19,194 bases of DNA from JBGQDM01 sp041495845 (GTDB taxonomy: Bacteria > Acidobacteriota > Terriglobia > Terriglobales > Acidobacteriaceae): positions 1 through 19,194 of the forward strand of contig JBGQDM010000061.1 of assembly GCA_041495845.1 (NCBI GenBank), written 5' to 3'. The notes below the pieces were generated by a model. The model was not told the origin of the DNA and made no database searches. It saw only the letters and a list, made by a program, of their open reading frames with translations. This document shows, piece after piece, positions 1 through 7,370 of this stretch; positions within the stretch are counted from its first letter, which is position 1, and every line of letters begins with the position of its first letter. A program made the translations under genes and the position numbers.

Positions 1-1231
1 CAAGCGACCAAATGGCGTTCATCACCTTGCGCGCTTGCCCCGGATAGGACTTCTTGATGGAAACGATCATCAAGTTGTGGAACACAGCTTCCACCGGCAG
101 GTTGATATCCACTAGCTCCGGGATCGTAAGCTTCATCAGCGGAAGGAAAATGCGCTCGACCGCTTTGCCCATCCAGGCGTCTTCCATGGGCGGCTTGCCT
201 ACGATGGTGGTGGCGTAGATTGGGTCCTTGCGGTGGGTGACGCAGGTGACGTGGAAGACAGGATATTCATCGGCCAGAGAGTAGAAGCCGGTGTGGTCGC
301 CGAAGGGACCTTCGGTGCCCAGTTCATCCAGATTGATGTAGCCCTCGAGAATAATTTCGGCGCTGGCGGGAACTTCCAGATCGTTGGTCTCGCACTTCAC
401 CAGTTCCACCGGCTTCTGGCGCAGAAATCCGGCAATGAGGTACTCCTCGACATCGGGCGGCGCGGGGACGATGGCTGAGAAGGTGAGGGCGGGATCGGTG
501 CCGATGGCAACCGCGACATCCATCTTCCCCGTCGGACGCGAGCCGGCCGCCAGCACCGCACCCCCGGAAGAGCGAGCCATAATGTCCACCGCGCCCGAGC
601 GGTCGCTCATGGCGGCGCGCATCCGTTCGCGCATGTGTTCCGCACCGACCTTCTGCCGCTGCCAGTGCATGCCCGTCGTGCGTTCGTCATAGACCTGCAT
701 GCGGTACATGCCAACATTGCGTTTGCCGGTGTTGGGATCGCGCGTGACTACGCAGGGTAGCGTGATAAAACGGCCGGCGTCCTGCGGCCAGCACTGCAGC
801 ACGGGAAAATCAAGCAAAGAGAAGCCTTCGCGCTTGATGACTTCCTTGCACGGGCCAGTCGATACTGTCCTGGGGAAAAACTTTCCCATCTCCGCCAGCA
901 TGGGCAACATCTTCACTTTGTCCAGAAACCCCTGCGGAGACTTGACATCGAGGAACATGCGGATGCGGTTGGCGATCTCGTCGAGCGCGCCCACTTCCAG
1001 CGCCAATTTCATGCGGCGCTCAGAGCCAAACTGATTGATCAGAACCTGCGCACCCGGATGGCCCTTGATGTTTTGGAAGAGCAGGGCGTGACCTCCGGCC
1101 GGGCTACCCTTGGAAACGCGGTCGGCAATCTCGGTGATTTCGAGAACTGGATCCACTTCAGTGCGAATCTTCTTCAGTTCGCCGGCGCGCTCGAGCGCAG
1201 CGAGGAAGTCGCGAAGATCGTCGTAGGCCAA
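1..1231 (-). CDS. UbiD family decarboxylase (partial, C-terminus beyond window)
   Basis: UbiD enzymes use prenylated FMN to decarboxylate aromatic or unsaturated acids, for example in quinone synthesis. Translating the minus strand gives about 410 residues with family hallmarks: a NVGMYRMQ segment, a TGMHWQ segment, PA-x-AEIILEGYI, EGPFGDHTGFYS, a vGKPP-EDA segment, and a K-YPGQARKVM stretch just before the edge. The usual family length is near 490, so roughly the last 80 residues are missing. I chose the TTG at 1231-1229, which begins L-A-Y-D-D-L-R; no ATG or GTG lies closer to the conserved N-terminus. A G-rich stretch (about 1236-1241) may serve as a weak ribosome site. About 26 extra residues sit before the KMDVAVAIG strand. 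The gene is divergent from the radical SAM gene. The family is certain; the substrate is not. A role in menaquinone synthesis is possible but unproven. Confidence 0.93.
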   Translation of the reverse strand, partial: MAYDDLRDFLAALERAGELKKIRTEVDPVLEITEIADRVSKGSPAGGHALLFQNIKGHPGAQVLINQFGSERRMKLALEVGALDEIANRIRMFLDVKSPQGFLDKVKMLPMLAEMGKFFPRTVSTGPCKEVIKREGFSLLDFPVLQCWPQDAGRFITLPCVVTRDPNTGKRNVGMYRMQVYDERTTGMHWQRQKVGAEHMRERMRAAMSDRSGAVDIMARSSGGAVLAAGSRPTGKMDVAVAIGTDPALTFSAIVPAPPDVEEYLIAGFLRQKPVELVKCETNDLEVPASAEIILEGYINLDELGTEGPFGDHTGFYSLADEYPVFHVTCVTHRKDPIYATTIVGKPPMEDAWMGKAVERIFLPLMKLTIPELVDINLPVEAVFHNLMIVSIKKSYPGQARKVMNAIWSL

Positions 1232-1253
1232 GGCAGCCCCCAGGAAACGCTTG

Positions 1254-1285
1254 ATTATACGGGAAGGAGAAACGGGGCTTTCCAA
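1254..1285 (-). promoter_or_regulatory. possible promoter of the UbiD gene
   Basis: A perfect TATAAT reads on the minus strand at 1259-1254, about 23 bp upstream of the chosen TTG start. The best -35-like match is TTGGAA (1285-1280), but the 20-bp spacer is longer than ideal. The -10 match is exact; promoter activity is inferred. Confidence 0.35.
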
Positions 1286-1384
1286 TTACCGAAATGGTGG
1301 ACTGGGCTGAAGATCACTGCGGGCATCGCCAAAGTGTGGTTATGCTCAACGTGAGTTCCCTATTCCAAAAAAGGCGGTGGGTGG

Positions 1385-3031
1385 ATGGAAGCGCATGCCA
1401 AGGGCAAACAGGCGCGGGTGCTGCTGAGTTCAGTGTTCGGACCGTACGCGCAAGATGATGAATTCGGCAGCCGGGCCAGCAACCCGATGGAACTCTACCA
1501 GAACCAGGTAACGCGCGCGCAGGGGGCATATTCCCTGCGCATGTTTCATCGCTCGTGGGGAATCATGCTGATTCAAGCCAACATTTCCGCGCCGTGCACG
1601 GTGCTGGACTTCCCCAAGCGCCAGGATTTTGCGCGGGAACTACGCCAACACCGCTACGACGTGGTGGGAATTTCCTCGATTATTGTCAATGTGGGGAAGG
1701 TGCGCGAGATGTGCCGCATGGTGCGGGAAATCTCGCCGGAGTCGGTGATTGTGGTGGGTGGACACGTGACCGCAATACCGGGCGTGGAACATATGATCGA
1801 TGCTGACCACTTTGTGCGCGGCGAAGGCATTGCCTGGATGCGGCGCTATCTGGGCGAAGAAGAGAACGCACCAATCCGGCACCCGGCCATTGTCTCTGGC
1901 TACAAAGGCAGGATTATGGGCGTGGGGCTGGCTGACCGCAAAGGCGGTACCGCAGCCACGATTGTGCCTTCGGTGGGCTGTCCCATGGGATGCAACTTCT
2001 GCACCACGTCCTCGTTCTTTGGCGGCAAGGGCAACTTCCAGAATTTCTACGAAACTGGCGACGAATTGTTTGAGGTGATGTGCAAAGTGGAGGCGACGTT
2101 GAAGGTACGCACCTTCTTCATGATGGATGAGAACTTCCTGCTCTACCGGAAACGCGCCATGCAACTGTTGGAGCGCATGAAGCAGGCGAACAAGAGTTGG
2201 GCGCTTTCGGTGTTTGCGTCCGCTAATGCGATCCGCAAGTACAGCATGCGCGAACTGGTGGAGTTGGGCGTGTCCTGGCTCTGGATGGGGCTGGAGTCGG
2301 CGCAGTCCAGCTACGCCAAGCTGAAGGAAACGGACACGCTCGCGCTGGCGCGTGAGTTACGCGAACACGGCATCCGCGTATTGGGCTCGACGATTGTGGG
2401 CTTGGAGCATCACACGCGCGCCAATATGGCGGAGGAAATTGAGCACGCCGTCGCGCATGCTACCGACTTTCACCAGTTCATGTTGTACACGCCGGTGCCG
2501 GGGACGCCTCTCTACCAGGAAATGGAGACGGCGGGACGTTTGTTGCCGGACGTCAACCTGGCGGACATCCACGGGCAGCACAAGTTCAACTTTGAGCACG
2601 GGGCGATCTCGAGGGATGAGTCGAAACAATTTCTCGACTGGGCCTTCCGCAGAGATTTTGCCCGCAATGGCCCGAGTCTCTACCGCATCTGCCGGACCAT
2701 GTTGCAGGGCTGGCAGCGCTACAAGAGCGACCTAGATCCGCGAGTCCGCCAACGCTTTGTCTGGGAGATGGAGAAGCTGCGCGGCCCCTATAACGCGGCC
2801 CTCTGGGCCATGGAGCGGCAACTGCGGCGGGCCAACTCCGACGTGGGTGAACGCGTGCGCACGCTGCGCCGGGAAGTGGAAAAAGAGTTCGGTCTGGCGA
2901 CGAAAATGACCGCCCGCCTGCTCGGGCCGGTGCTGCTGTGGACCACGCGACGGGAAGAAAAACGGCTGGCCCAGGGAAAAACATACGAGCCGCCGACGTT
3001 CCTGGAACGGACGAACTGGGTCGAGGCCTAG
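1385..3031 (+). CDS. B12-binding-domain-type radical SAM protein, substrate unknown
   Basis: A 548-residue radical SAM enzyme. Residues about 60-150 resemble a cobalamin-binding Rossmann domain, with YDVVGISSIIVN (91-102), VIVVGGH (121-127) and RGEG (145-148); the DxHxxG motif of base-off B12 proteins is absent. The radical SAM core starts near residue 190, with the CxxxCxxC cluster motif at C199, C203 and C206. It continues through MDENF (248-251), WMGLES (300-305) and TPVPGTPLY (369-377). A basic, helical C-terminal region (about 420-548) follows and has no motif I recognise. The ATG at 1385 follows a GGCGGTGGGTGG stretch. The next gene on the same strand, 97 bp away, is a ketosynthase, so a lipid or acyl substrate is a reasonable guess. 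Relatives include methyltransferases, cyclases and C-C coupling enzymes; no one reaction can be assigned. Confidence 0.9.
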   Translation: MEAHAKGKQARVLLSSVFGPYAQDDEFGSRASNPMELYQNQVTRAQGAYSLRMFHRSWGIMLIQANISAPCTVLDFPKRQDFARELRQHRYDVVGISSIIVNVGKVREMCRMVREISPESVIVVGGHVTAIPGVEHMIDADHFVRGEGIAWMRRYLGEEENAPIRHPAIVSGYKGRIMGVGLADRKGGTAATIVPSVGCPMGCNFCTTSSFFGGKGNFQNFYETGDELFEVMCKVEATLKVRTFFMMDENFLLYRKRAMQLLERMKQANKSWALSVFASANAIRKYSMRELVELGVSWLWMGLESAQSSYAKLKETDTLALARELREHGIRVLGSTIVGLEHHTRANMAEEIEHAVAHATDFHQFMLYTPVPGTPLYQEMETAGRLLPDVNLADIHGQHKFNFEHGAISRDESKQFLDWAFRRDFARNGPSLYRICRTMLQGWQRYKSDLDPRVRQRFVWEMEKLRGPYNAALWAMERQLRRANSDVGERVRTLRREVEKEFGLATKMTARLLGPVLLWTTRREEKRLAQGKTYEPPTFLERTNWVEA

Positions 3032-3077
3032 CCGGCAGATCCCTCAGCATGCAGAAATACGAATAGTTCCCGCTAAG

Positions 3078-3107
3078 TTCGCAAACCACACGCCGCCGAG
3101 CTATATT
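3078..3107 (+). promoter_or_regulatory. possible promoter of the ketosynthase gene
   Basis: TTCGCA (3078-3083), an 18-bp spacer and TATATT (3102-3107) precede the ketosynthase start by about 21 bp. A GAGG ribosome site lies at 3116-3119. Each hexamer matches only part of the sigma-70 consensus, so this is tentative; readthrough from the radical SAM gene is also possible. Confidence 0.35.
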
Positions 3108-3128
3108 CACGACACGAGGTAAAGTGTC

Positions 3129-4379
3129 TTGAGACGGGTCGTGATTACAGGAATGGGCTGCGTGAGTCCGAATGGCGTGGGCAACGCAGAATTTGGCCGG
3201 AATGTTCTCCAGGGAAAGAGCGGGGTACGGCGCATCTCACATTTCGATCCCAGCGAGATTCCAGTGCAGATTGCCGGCGAGGTACCGGATTTCGATGAGT
3301 TGGCCTGGGTGGAAAAGCGCGAGCGGCGGAATGTCTCGCGAGTGCTTCCCCTGGCGATTGCCGCGGCCAGCGAAGCGCTGGCCGACTCTGGCATAGACGT
3401 CGCCACGCTGCCGCTACGCCAGCGTCAACGCACCGGCGTGATTATCGGCTCGGGCGGCGGATCGCAAGAATTTACAGAAGAGCAATATCGCATCTTTCAT
3501 CACGGCTTGTTCAAACAAATGTCGGTGCACTGTATTCCCACCGGCGTGATGGGCACGCTTTCCAGCGATCTGAGCATGCGCTTCAACCTGCGCGGGGCGA
3601 GCCACGTGATCACCACTGGATGCACTTCCTCCACCGACGCCATCGGATATGCCTGTCGCCAAATCCAGTCCGGGCGGCTGGACGTGGTGCTCACCGGAGG
3701 CGCGGACGCACCCATCGCGCTCGGCATCATGAAGGGCTTCATCCTGATGAAGATACTGACTGACGCCTGGAACGCGGCTCCGGAGCGGGGTTCACGACCG
3801 TTCAATCGCGATCGCGACGGGTTTGTGCTGGCCGAAGGCGCATGGATGTTCGTAGTAGAGGAAATGGAACATGCGCGGGTGCGCGGCGCCAAAATCTACG
3901 CCGAGGTCGCCGGCTACGGGTCCACCTGCGAGGCGTTTCATCGCGTCCGGCTGCAGGAGTGCGGCGAGGAACCGGCGCGGGCCATTGAACTGGCCATGAA
4001 AGTGGCGGGCATCGGTCCGCAGAACGTTGACTACGTGAACCTGCACGGAACTTCCACGCAGTTGAACGACCGCATTGAGACGCGCGCGCTGAAGTTGGCG
4101 CTGGGCGACGAACGGGCGCGGCAAGTGCCGATGTCGGCACTGAAGTCACAGATCGGTCATCCTCAAGGTGCGTGCGGTGCGGCGGGCGTGGCCGCCACGC
4201 TGGTAGCGATGGGCCATGGGCAATTACCGCCGACGTTGAATTATGAAGTTCCCGATCCGGAGTGCGATCTGGACTACGTTCCCGTTGCCGGACGGAAAGT
4301 CGCGGTCGAACACGCCGTGTGCAACTGCATCGCGTTTGGATCAAAGAACTCGGCGTTAGTGCTGCGAAAGATCGCCTGA
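3129..4379 (+). CDS. beta-ketoacyl-ACP synthase II-like ketosynthase (divergent FabF)
   Basis: A 416-residue condensing enzyme, normal length for the FabF/KAS II family, which extends ACP-bound acyl chains with malonyl-ACP in the cytoplasm. It begins RRVVITGMGCVSPNG. The predicted nucleophile is C165 in TTGCTSSTD, and the catalytic histidines are H306 in NLHGTSTQLND and H344 in KSQIGHPQGA, next to K339. The start is TTG at 3129, supported by a GAGG eight to nine bases upstream and by the conserved N-terminus beginning at once. The C-terminal loop reads IAFGSKNSA where housekeeping FabF proteins usually have GFGGxN, so this may be a specialised paralogue rather than the main fatty-acid enzyme. 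It lies 97 bp after the radical SAM gene on the same strand. No acyl carrier protein or chain-length factor is nearby. Ketosynthase activity is well supported; the pathway is unknown. Confidence 0.92.
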   Translation: MRRVVITGMGCVSPNGVGNAEFGRNVLQGKSGVRRISHFDPSEIPVQIAGEVPDFDELAWVEKRERRNVSRVLPLAIAAASEALADSGIDVATLPLRQRQRTGVIIGSGGGSQEFTEEQYRIFHHGLFKQMSVHCIPTGVMGTLSSDLSMRFNLRGASHVITTGCTSSTDAIGYACRQIQSGRLDVVLTGGADAPIALGIMKGFILMKILTDAWNAAPERGSRPFNRDRDGFVLAEGAWMFVVEEMEHARVRGAKIYAEVAGYGSTCEAFHRVRLQECGEEPARAIELAMKVAGIGPQNVDYVNLHGTSTQLNDRIETRALKLALGDERARQVPMSALKSQIGHPQGACGAAGVAATLVAMGHGQLPPTLNYEVPDPECDLDYVPVAGRKVAVEHAVCNCIAFGSKNSALVLRKIA

Positions 4380-4414
4380 AGACGCGGTAATCGTCGCAAA
4401 CCAAAACCTTAGAA

Positions 4415-4452
4415 CGCAGAGATCGCTGAGAACGGCCGCAGAGGGCGCGGAG
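4415..4452. repeat. degenerate CGCNGAG short tandem repeats
   Basis: Four copies of CGCNGAG begin at 4415, 4424, 4437 and 4446: CGCAGAG, CGCTGAG, CGCAGAG and CGCGGAG. They form two 9-bp-spaced pairs offset by 22 bp, in the 123-bp gap between two convergent genes. The pattern is direct; any function is unknown. Confidence 0.6.
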
Positions 4453-4469
4453 AACTGCAACTGGGCAGG

Positions 4470-4493
4470 AGTAGGCCTATCTGTGCGCCTACT
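4470..4493. terminator. possible bidirectional hairpin between convergent genes
   Basis: AGTAGGC (4470-4476) and GCCTACT (4487-4493) form a perfect 7-bp stem with a 10-base loop between the ketosynthase stop and the hydrolase stop. No U-tract follows on either strand, so it is not a classical intrinsic terminator. Its position is the main argument for a role in 3'-end formation. Confidence 0.35.
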
Positions 4494-4502
4494 GCAGGAT
4501 GC

Positions 4503-5264
4503 CTAGCCTAGCAGCTTGAGTACGGTGGCTTCTATCTGCTTCCATGCTTCACTGCGTGGATCAATCACATCGAAGTGGCCGCAGCGTGGAATTTCCAGCA
4601 GGTGCACGTCTTCGCCGCGGGCCTTCTTCGCCTCGACATACTGCCGACTGAATTCGGGCGGCACGACATCGTCGTCAGCGCCGTGCAGCAGCCACTGCGT
4701 AGCCGAGATGCGTAACGACAGTGGATCGGCTTCCCGGTAGTGATCCGGGACTTCGTCGGGCTTGCCGCCAAGAAATTCCACGACGGCGTCGTTGCTCAAA
4801 TGCAGAGTGAACGCGCGGTGAGCGTCCACCACACCCGCCAGCGAGACTACGCGGGTAACGGATTTCTGGTGTCCGGCCAGGCAAAGGGCAAGATGGCCGC
4901 CGGCCGAGTGCCCCATCACCACGATGCGATCGGAATCACACTGATGCCGCGCGGCGTTTTGTTGCAGGAAGCGATAGCCATTGGTGATGTCTTCAAATGT
5001 GCCCGGCCAGCCGCCGCCGTTGTCGCCTACGCGGCGATATTCCAGGTTCCAGGTGACGATGCCCTTGGCCGTCAGCGCGGCGCACAAGTGGCCAGCATGT
5101 TCCAGCGAGTAACGGTTGCGCCAGTATCCGCCGTGAAGATTGAGCACCACCGCGTGTGGACCCTTGCCCGGCGGCAGGCGCAAGTCAACGAACTGATTAA
5201 CATCGCTGCCGTAGGGAATACGCTGGTCGGCAGGCGGCGGCGTTAGGGAGAGAATGTCCTGCAT
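4503..5264 (-). CDS. alpha/beta hydrolase, esterase/formamidase-like
   Basis: A 253-residue alpha/beta-hydrolase. It shows the HGGYW oxyanion motif (residues 44-48), the nucleophile elbow GHSAGGH with S120, a likely acid D198 in HGADDDVVP, and catalytic H230 in CGHFDVID. The HGGYW and GxSxG arrangement, with NLEYRRVG between them, resembles kynurenine formamidase-like and BD-FAE-type esterases. No signal peptide is visible, so it is probably cytoplasmic. The frame stays open upstream to 5390, but that would overlap the 80-residue gene and add an unconserved-looking proline/glutamine-rich leader; I chose ATG 5264, which lies 41 bp after that gene's stop. TTG codons in between are possible alternatives. 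It is the last gene of a minus-strand run. The fold and triad are clear; the substrate is not. Confidence 0.88.
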   Translation of the reverse strand: MQDILSLTPPPADQRIPYGSDVNQFVDLRLPPGKGPHAVVLNLHGGYWRNRYSLEHAGHLCAALTAKGIVTWNLEYRRVGDNGGGWPGTFEDITNGYRFLQQNAARHQCDSDRIVVMGHSAGGHLALCLAGHQKSVTRVVSLAGVVDAHRAFTLHLSNDAVVEFLGGKPDEVPDHYREADPLSLRISATQWLLHGADDDVVPPEFSRQYVEAKKARGEDVHLLEIPRCGHFDVIDPRSEAWKQIEATVLKLLG

Positions 5265-5305
5265 GGGCGAGGTCTCGGGCAAACCAGTAAACCGGGCCAA
5301 GCTGG

Positions 5306-5548
5306 TTACTGGTCCTTGAGTTTGAGCTTGCTCTTGTTGTCTTCCAGGAACTGCTTCAGCTGCGGCGTGGCCTCCAGAAGGCGCATCCACTGTTCGTAAT
5401 AGAGGGTCACAGGAAAGCGGCCGAGTCCGTAGACGCTGACTCCGCCCTTCTCACCAACCCGGAATTCCAGCGAGCCGCTGCGCTTGGGGCCAGCCTTTTC
5501 GAGTTCAGCGAGCCGAGCTTTAAGTTCGTCGTAGGTGGGATCGGTCAT
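5306..5548 (-). CDS. small conserved-looking protein, unknown function
   Basis: An 80-residue protein starting at ATG 5548, with a GGAG about 11 bases upstream. Residues 4-20 (YDELKARLAELEKAG) look like a short charged helix, possibly a coiled coil. The core then reads SLEFRVGEKGGVSVYGLGRFPVTLYYEQW, in pieces at about 25-54, with regular glycines and aromatics suggesting a small beta sheet. The C-terminus is lysine-rich. It has no signal peptide and no cysteines. It lies between the amidohydrolase (60 bp upstream) and the alpha/beta hydrolase (41 bp downstream), so co-transcription is likely. I believe similar short proteins occur in other bacteria, but I cannot assign a family or function. 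Its normal codon use and ribosome site argue that it is real and that the hydrolase does not begin inside it. Confidence 0.75.
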   Translation of the reverse strand: MTDPTYDELKARLAELEKAGPKRSGSLEFRVGEKGGVSVYGLGRFPVTLYYEQWMRLLEATPQLKQFLEDNKSKLKLKDQ

Positions 5549-5608
5549 GATCTTTTTTCTCCGAAATTCATCATAGGCGGTGGTGCGACATGATGTCGAG
5601 GCTGCGGC

Positions 5609-7273
5609 TCAGTTCCCTTCCCAAACGATGCGACCGCCGACAATGGTCTTCAGCACCTTAACGTCGCGGATTTTTTCGGGTGCGATGGAAAAGACGTCGT
5701 CGCTGAGCAAGACGAGATCGGCGAGTTTTCCCGGGCTGACCGTTCCCTTCTCTTTTTCCTGGAATTCAGCGTACGCGGAGCCGAGCGTGTAGGCGGAAAC
5801 TGCTTCGCTGAGGGTGAGCTTCTGCTCCGGGAACCAGCCCCCGGGATTCTTGCCGTCGAGCGTGGCCCGCGTGGTGGCAGCGTAGAGCGAGAGCATGGGA
5901 TTGAGCGGGGCGACACTCCAATCGGTGCCGAAAGCGAGGCGCACTCCGTGATCCAGAAAGGTGCGGAAGGCGTAGGTGCGGCTGGAACGGTCATGACCGA
6001 TGCGACGTTCCGCCCAGCGGCCATCATCAATGGCGTGGTAGGGCTGGACCGAAGCGACAACGTGCAGTTGCGCAAAGCGGTCAAAATCCTTGGCGGCCAT
6101 GTGTTGGGCGTGCTCAATGCGCCAGCGCCGGTCCCGGGTGCCGTGGGCCTTTTGCGTTTCTTCGTAAAGGTCGAGGATGGTGGAGATGCCTCGGTCGCCA
6201 ATGGCGTGAATGCAGAGTTGCAGGCCAGCAGCATCGGCGCGGAGAATGCGGTTCCGCATGAGCGAGAGCGGCTGCGTGGCGTCGGAAAGCAGACCGCGGT
6301 TGTTGGGTTGGTCATCAAAAGGCTCGAAGAAATACGCTGTGGCGGAACCAAGGGAACCATCGGCATAGGCTTTCAGCGCGCCAATCCGCAAGAACGGTGA
6401 GCCGAAAGCGTGGCGGATGCCGATCTTGATCTGATCATCCACCTGTTGAATGAGCGGTGCGGCGTAGATGCGGGCGGTGAGTTCGCCGCGGTCGAGCAGC
6501 TCGTTATAGACAGCGATGTCGGCGTATTCCGGGTTCATGTCCTGGACGCTGGTAACCCCGAGAGACGCGGCATGCTGCAGCGCCCGGTGGGCCGCCTGCA
6601 GGCGCCGCTCGTGTGTGATCTGCGGGATGACCTTCTCCACGAAGCCCGTGGCCGCGTCCTTCAGGCACCCGGTGGGATTGCCCTGCGCATCGCGAACGAT
6701 CTGGCCGCCGGGCGGATCGGGCGTTTGCGCAGTGACGCCGGCAAGCTTGAGCGCGACGGAATTCGCCAGCGACATGTGGCCGTCGTAGCGGACAACGAAA
6801 ACGGGTGTGTCGCCGGTGACGGGATCAATCAATTCTTTGGAGGGCAGAGATGAGGGAGACCATTTGGTTTCGTCCCAGTCACCGCCCAGCACCCATTCGC
6901 CCTTGGCGGTGATCTTGACGCGCTCCGCGATACGCCGGGTGAATTCCTGCGCGCTGGTGGCATCGTTCAGGTCAATGCTGTCGAGTTGTAGGCCGCCATA
7001 GATGAAGTGCACGTGCGCGTCGTTGAAGCCGGGGAGCAGGCGTTTGCCACCGGCATCGAGCACGTGCGTGCCGGGCCCTTGCCAGCGCTGGACTTCGGCA
7101 TCAGAGCCAACCGCAACGATGCGATCGCCGAGAATGGCGACGGCTTCCGCCGCGGGACGCGCGGGATCGCCGGTCCAGACTTTTGCGTGGGTGAGAATGA
7201 GATCAGCGGCGGGCTGCTGAGCAAAAGCGGCGGCGGCTAAGGAAAGAATCAGAAGGCAACAGCGAATCAGCAT
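5609..7273 (-). CDS. secreted YtcJ-like metal-dependent amidohydrolase
   Basis: A 554-residue member of the amidohydrolase superfamily, YtcJ/NfdA-like group, which hydrolyses amide or related bonds at a metal centre. The first 18 residues (MLIRCCLLILSLAAAAFA, then QQ) form a signal peptide, so the enzyme is probably periplasmic. The composite domain gives way to the barrel at PGFNDAHVHF, with H87 and H89 as metal ligands. Further motifs are ALKAYADGSLGS with K301, HAIGDRG with H356, EHAQHM with H388, and AFGTDWSV with D451. The C-terminus returns to the beta-sandwich with GKLADLVLL and VGGRIVWEG. The length is normal for the family. The start ATG 7273 has GAGG five bases upstream. It sits 97 bp after nadK and leads into the small-protein and hydrolase genes. 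The substrate is unknown; related enzymes act on N-substituted formamides and other amides. Confidence 0.92.
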   Translation of the reverse strand: MLIRCCLLILSLAAAAFAQQPAADLILTHAKVWTGDPARPAAEAVAILGDRIVAVGSDAEVQRWQGPGTHVLDAGGKRLLPGFNDAHVHFIYGGLQLDSIDLNDATSAQEFTRRIAERVKITAKGEWVLGGDWDETKWSPSSLPSKELIDPVTGDTPVFVVRYDGHMSLANSVALKLAGVTAQTPDPPGGQIVRDAQGNPTGCLKDAATGFVEKVIPQITHERRLQAAHRALQHAASLGVTSVQDMNPEYADIAVYNELLDRGELTARIYAAPLIQQVDDQIKIGIRHAFGSPFLRIGALKAYADGSLGSATAYFFEPFDDQPNNRGLLSDATQPLSLMRNRILRADAAGLQLCIHAIGDRGISTILDLYEETQKAHGTRDRRWRIEHAQHMAAKDFDRFAQLHVVASVQPYHAIDDGRWAERRIGHDRSSRTYAFRTFLDHGVRLAFGTDWSVAPLNPMLSLYAATTRATLDGKNPGGWFPEQKLTLSEAVSAYTLGSAYAEFQEKEKGTVSPGKLADLVLLSDDVFSIAPEKIRDVKVLKTIVGGRIVWEGN

Positions 7274-7370
7274 TGAGCCTCACCAGGGACTCGAAGGTCC
7301 TGAAAAACATGGAATCGTACAGCTGCCACGCCAATTGATCACCGCAGTCAGCGTGAAAACTCCGGCGTGC

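Noticed and set aside
233..1034. Three plus-strand open frames at the left edge
   Set aside because: They are antisense to the UbiD-family gene, which translates cleanly on the minus strand through the same region.
4740..5246. 168-codon plus-strand open frame
   Set aside because: It is antisense to the alpha/beta hydrolase, with no recognisable domain or ribosome site.
5265..5390. N-terminal extension of the alpha/beta hydrolase
   Set aside because: It would overlap the well-supported 80-residue gene, and its proline/glutamine-rich residues do not resemble the family.
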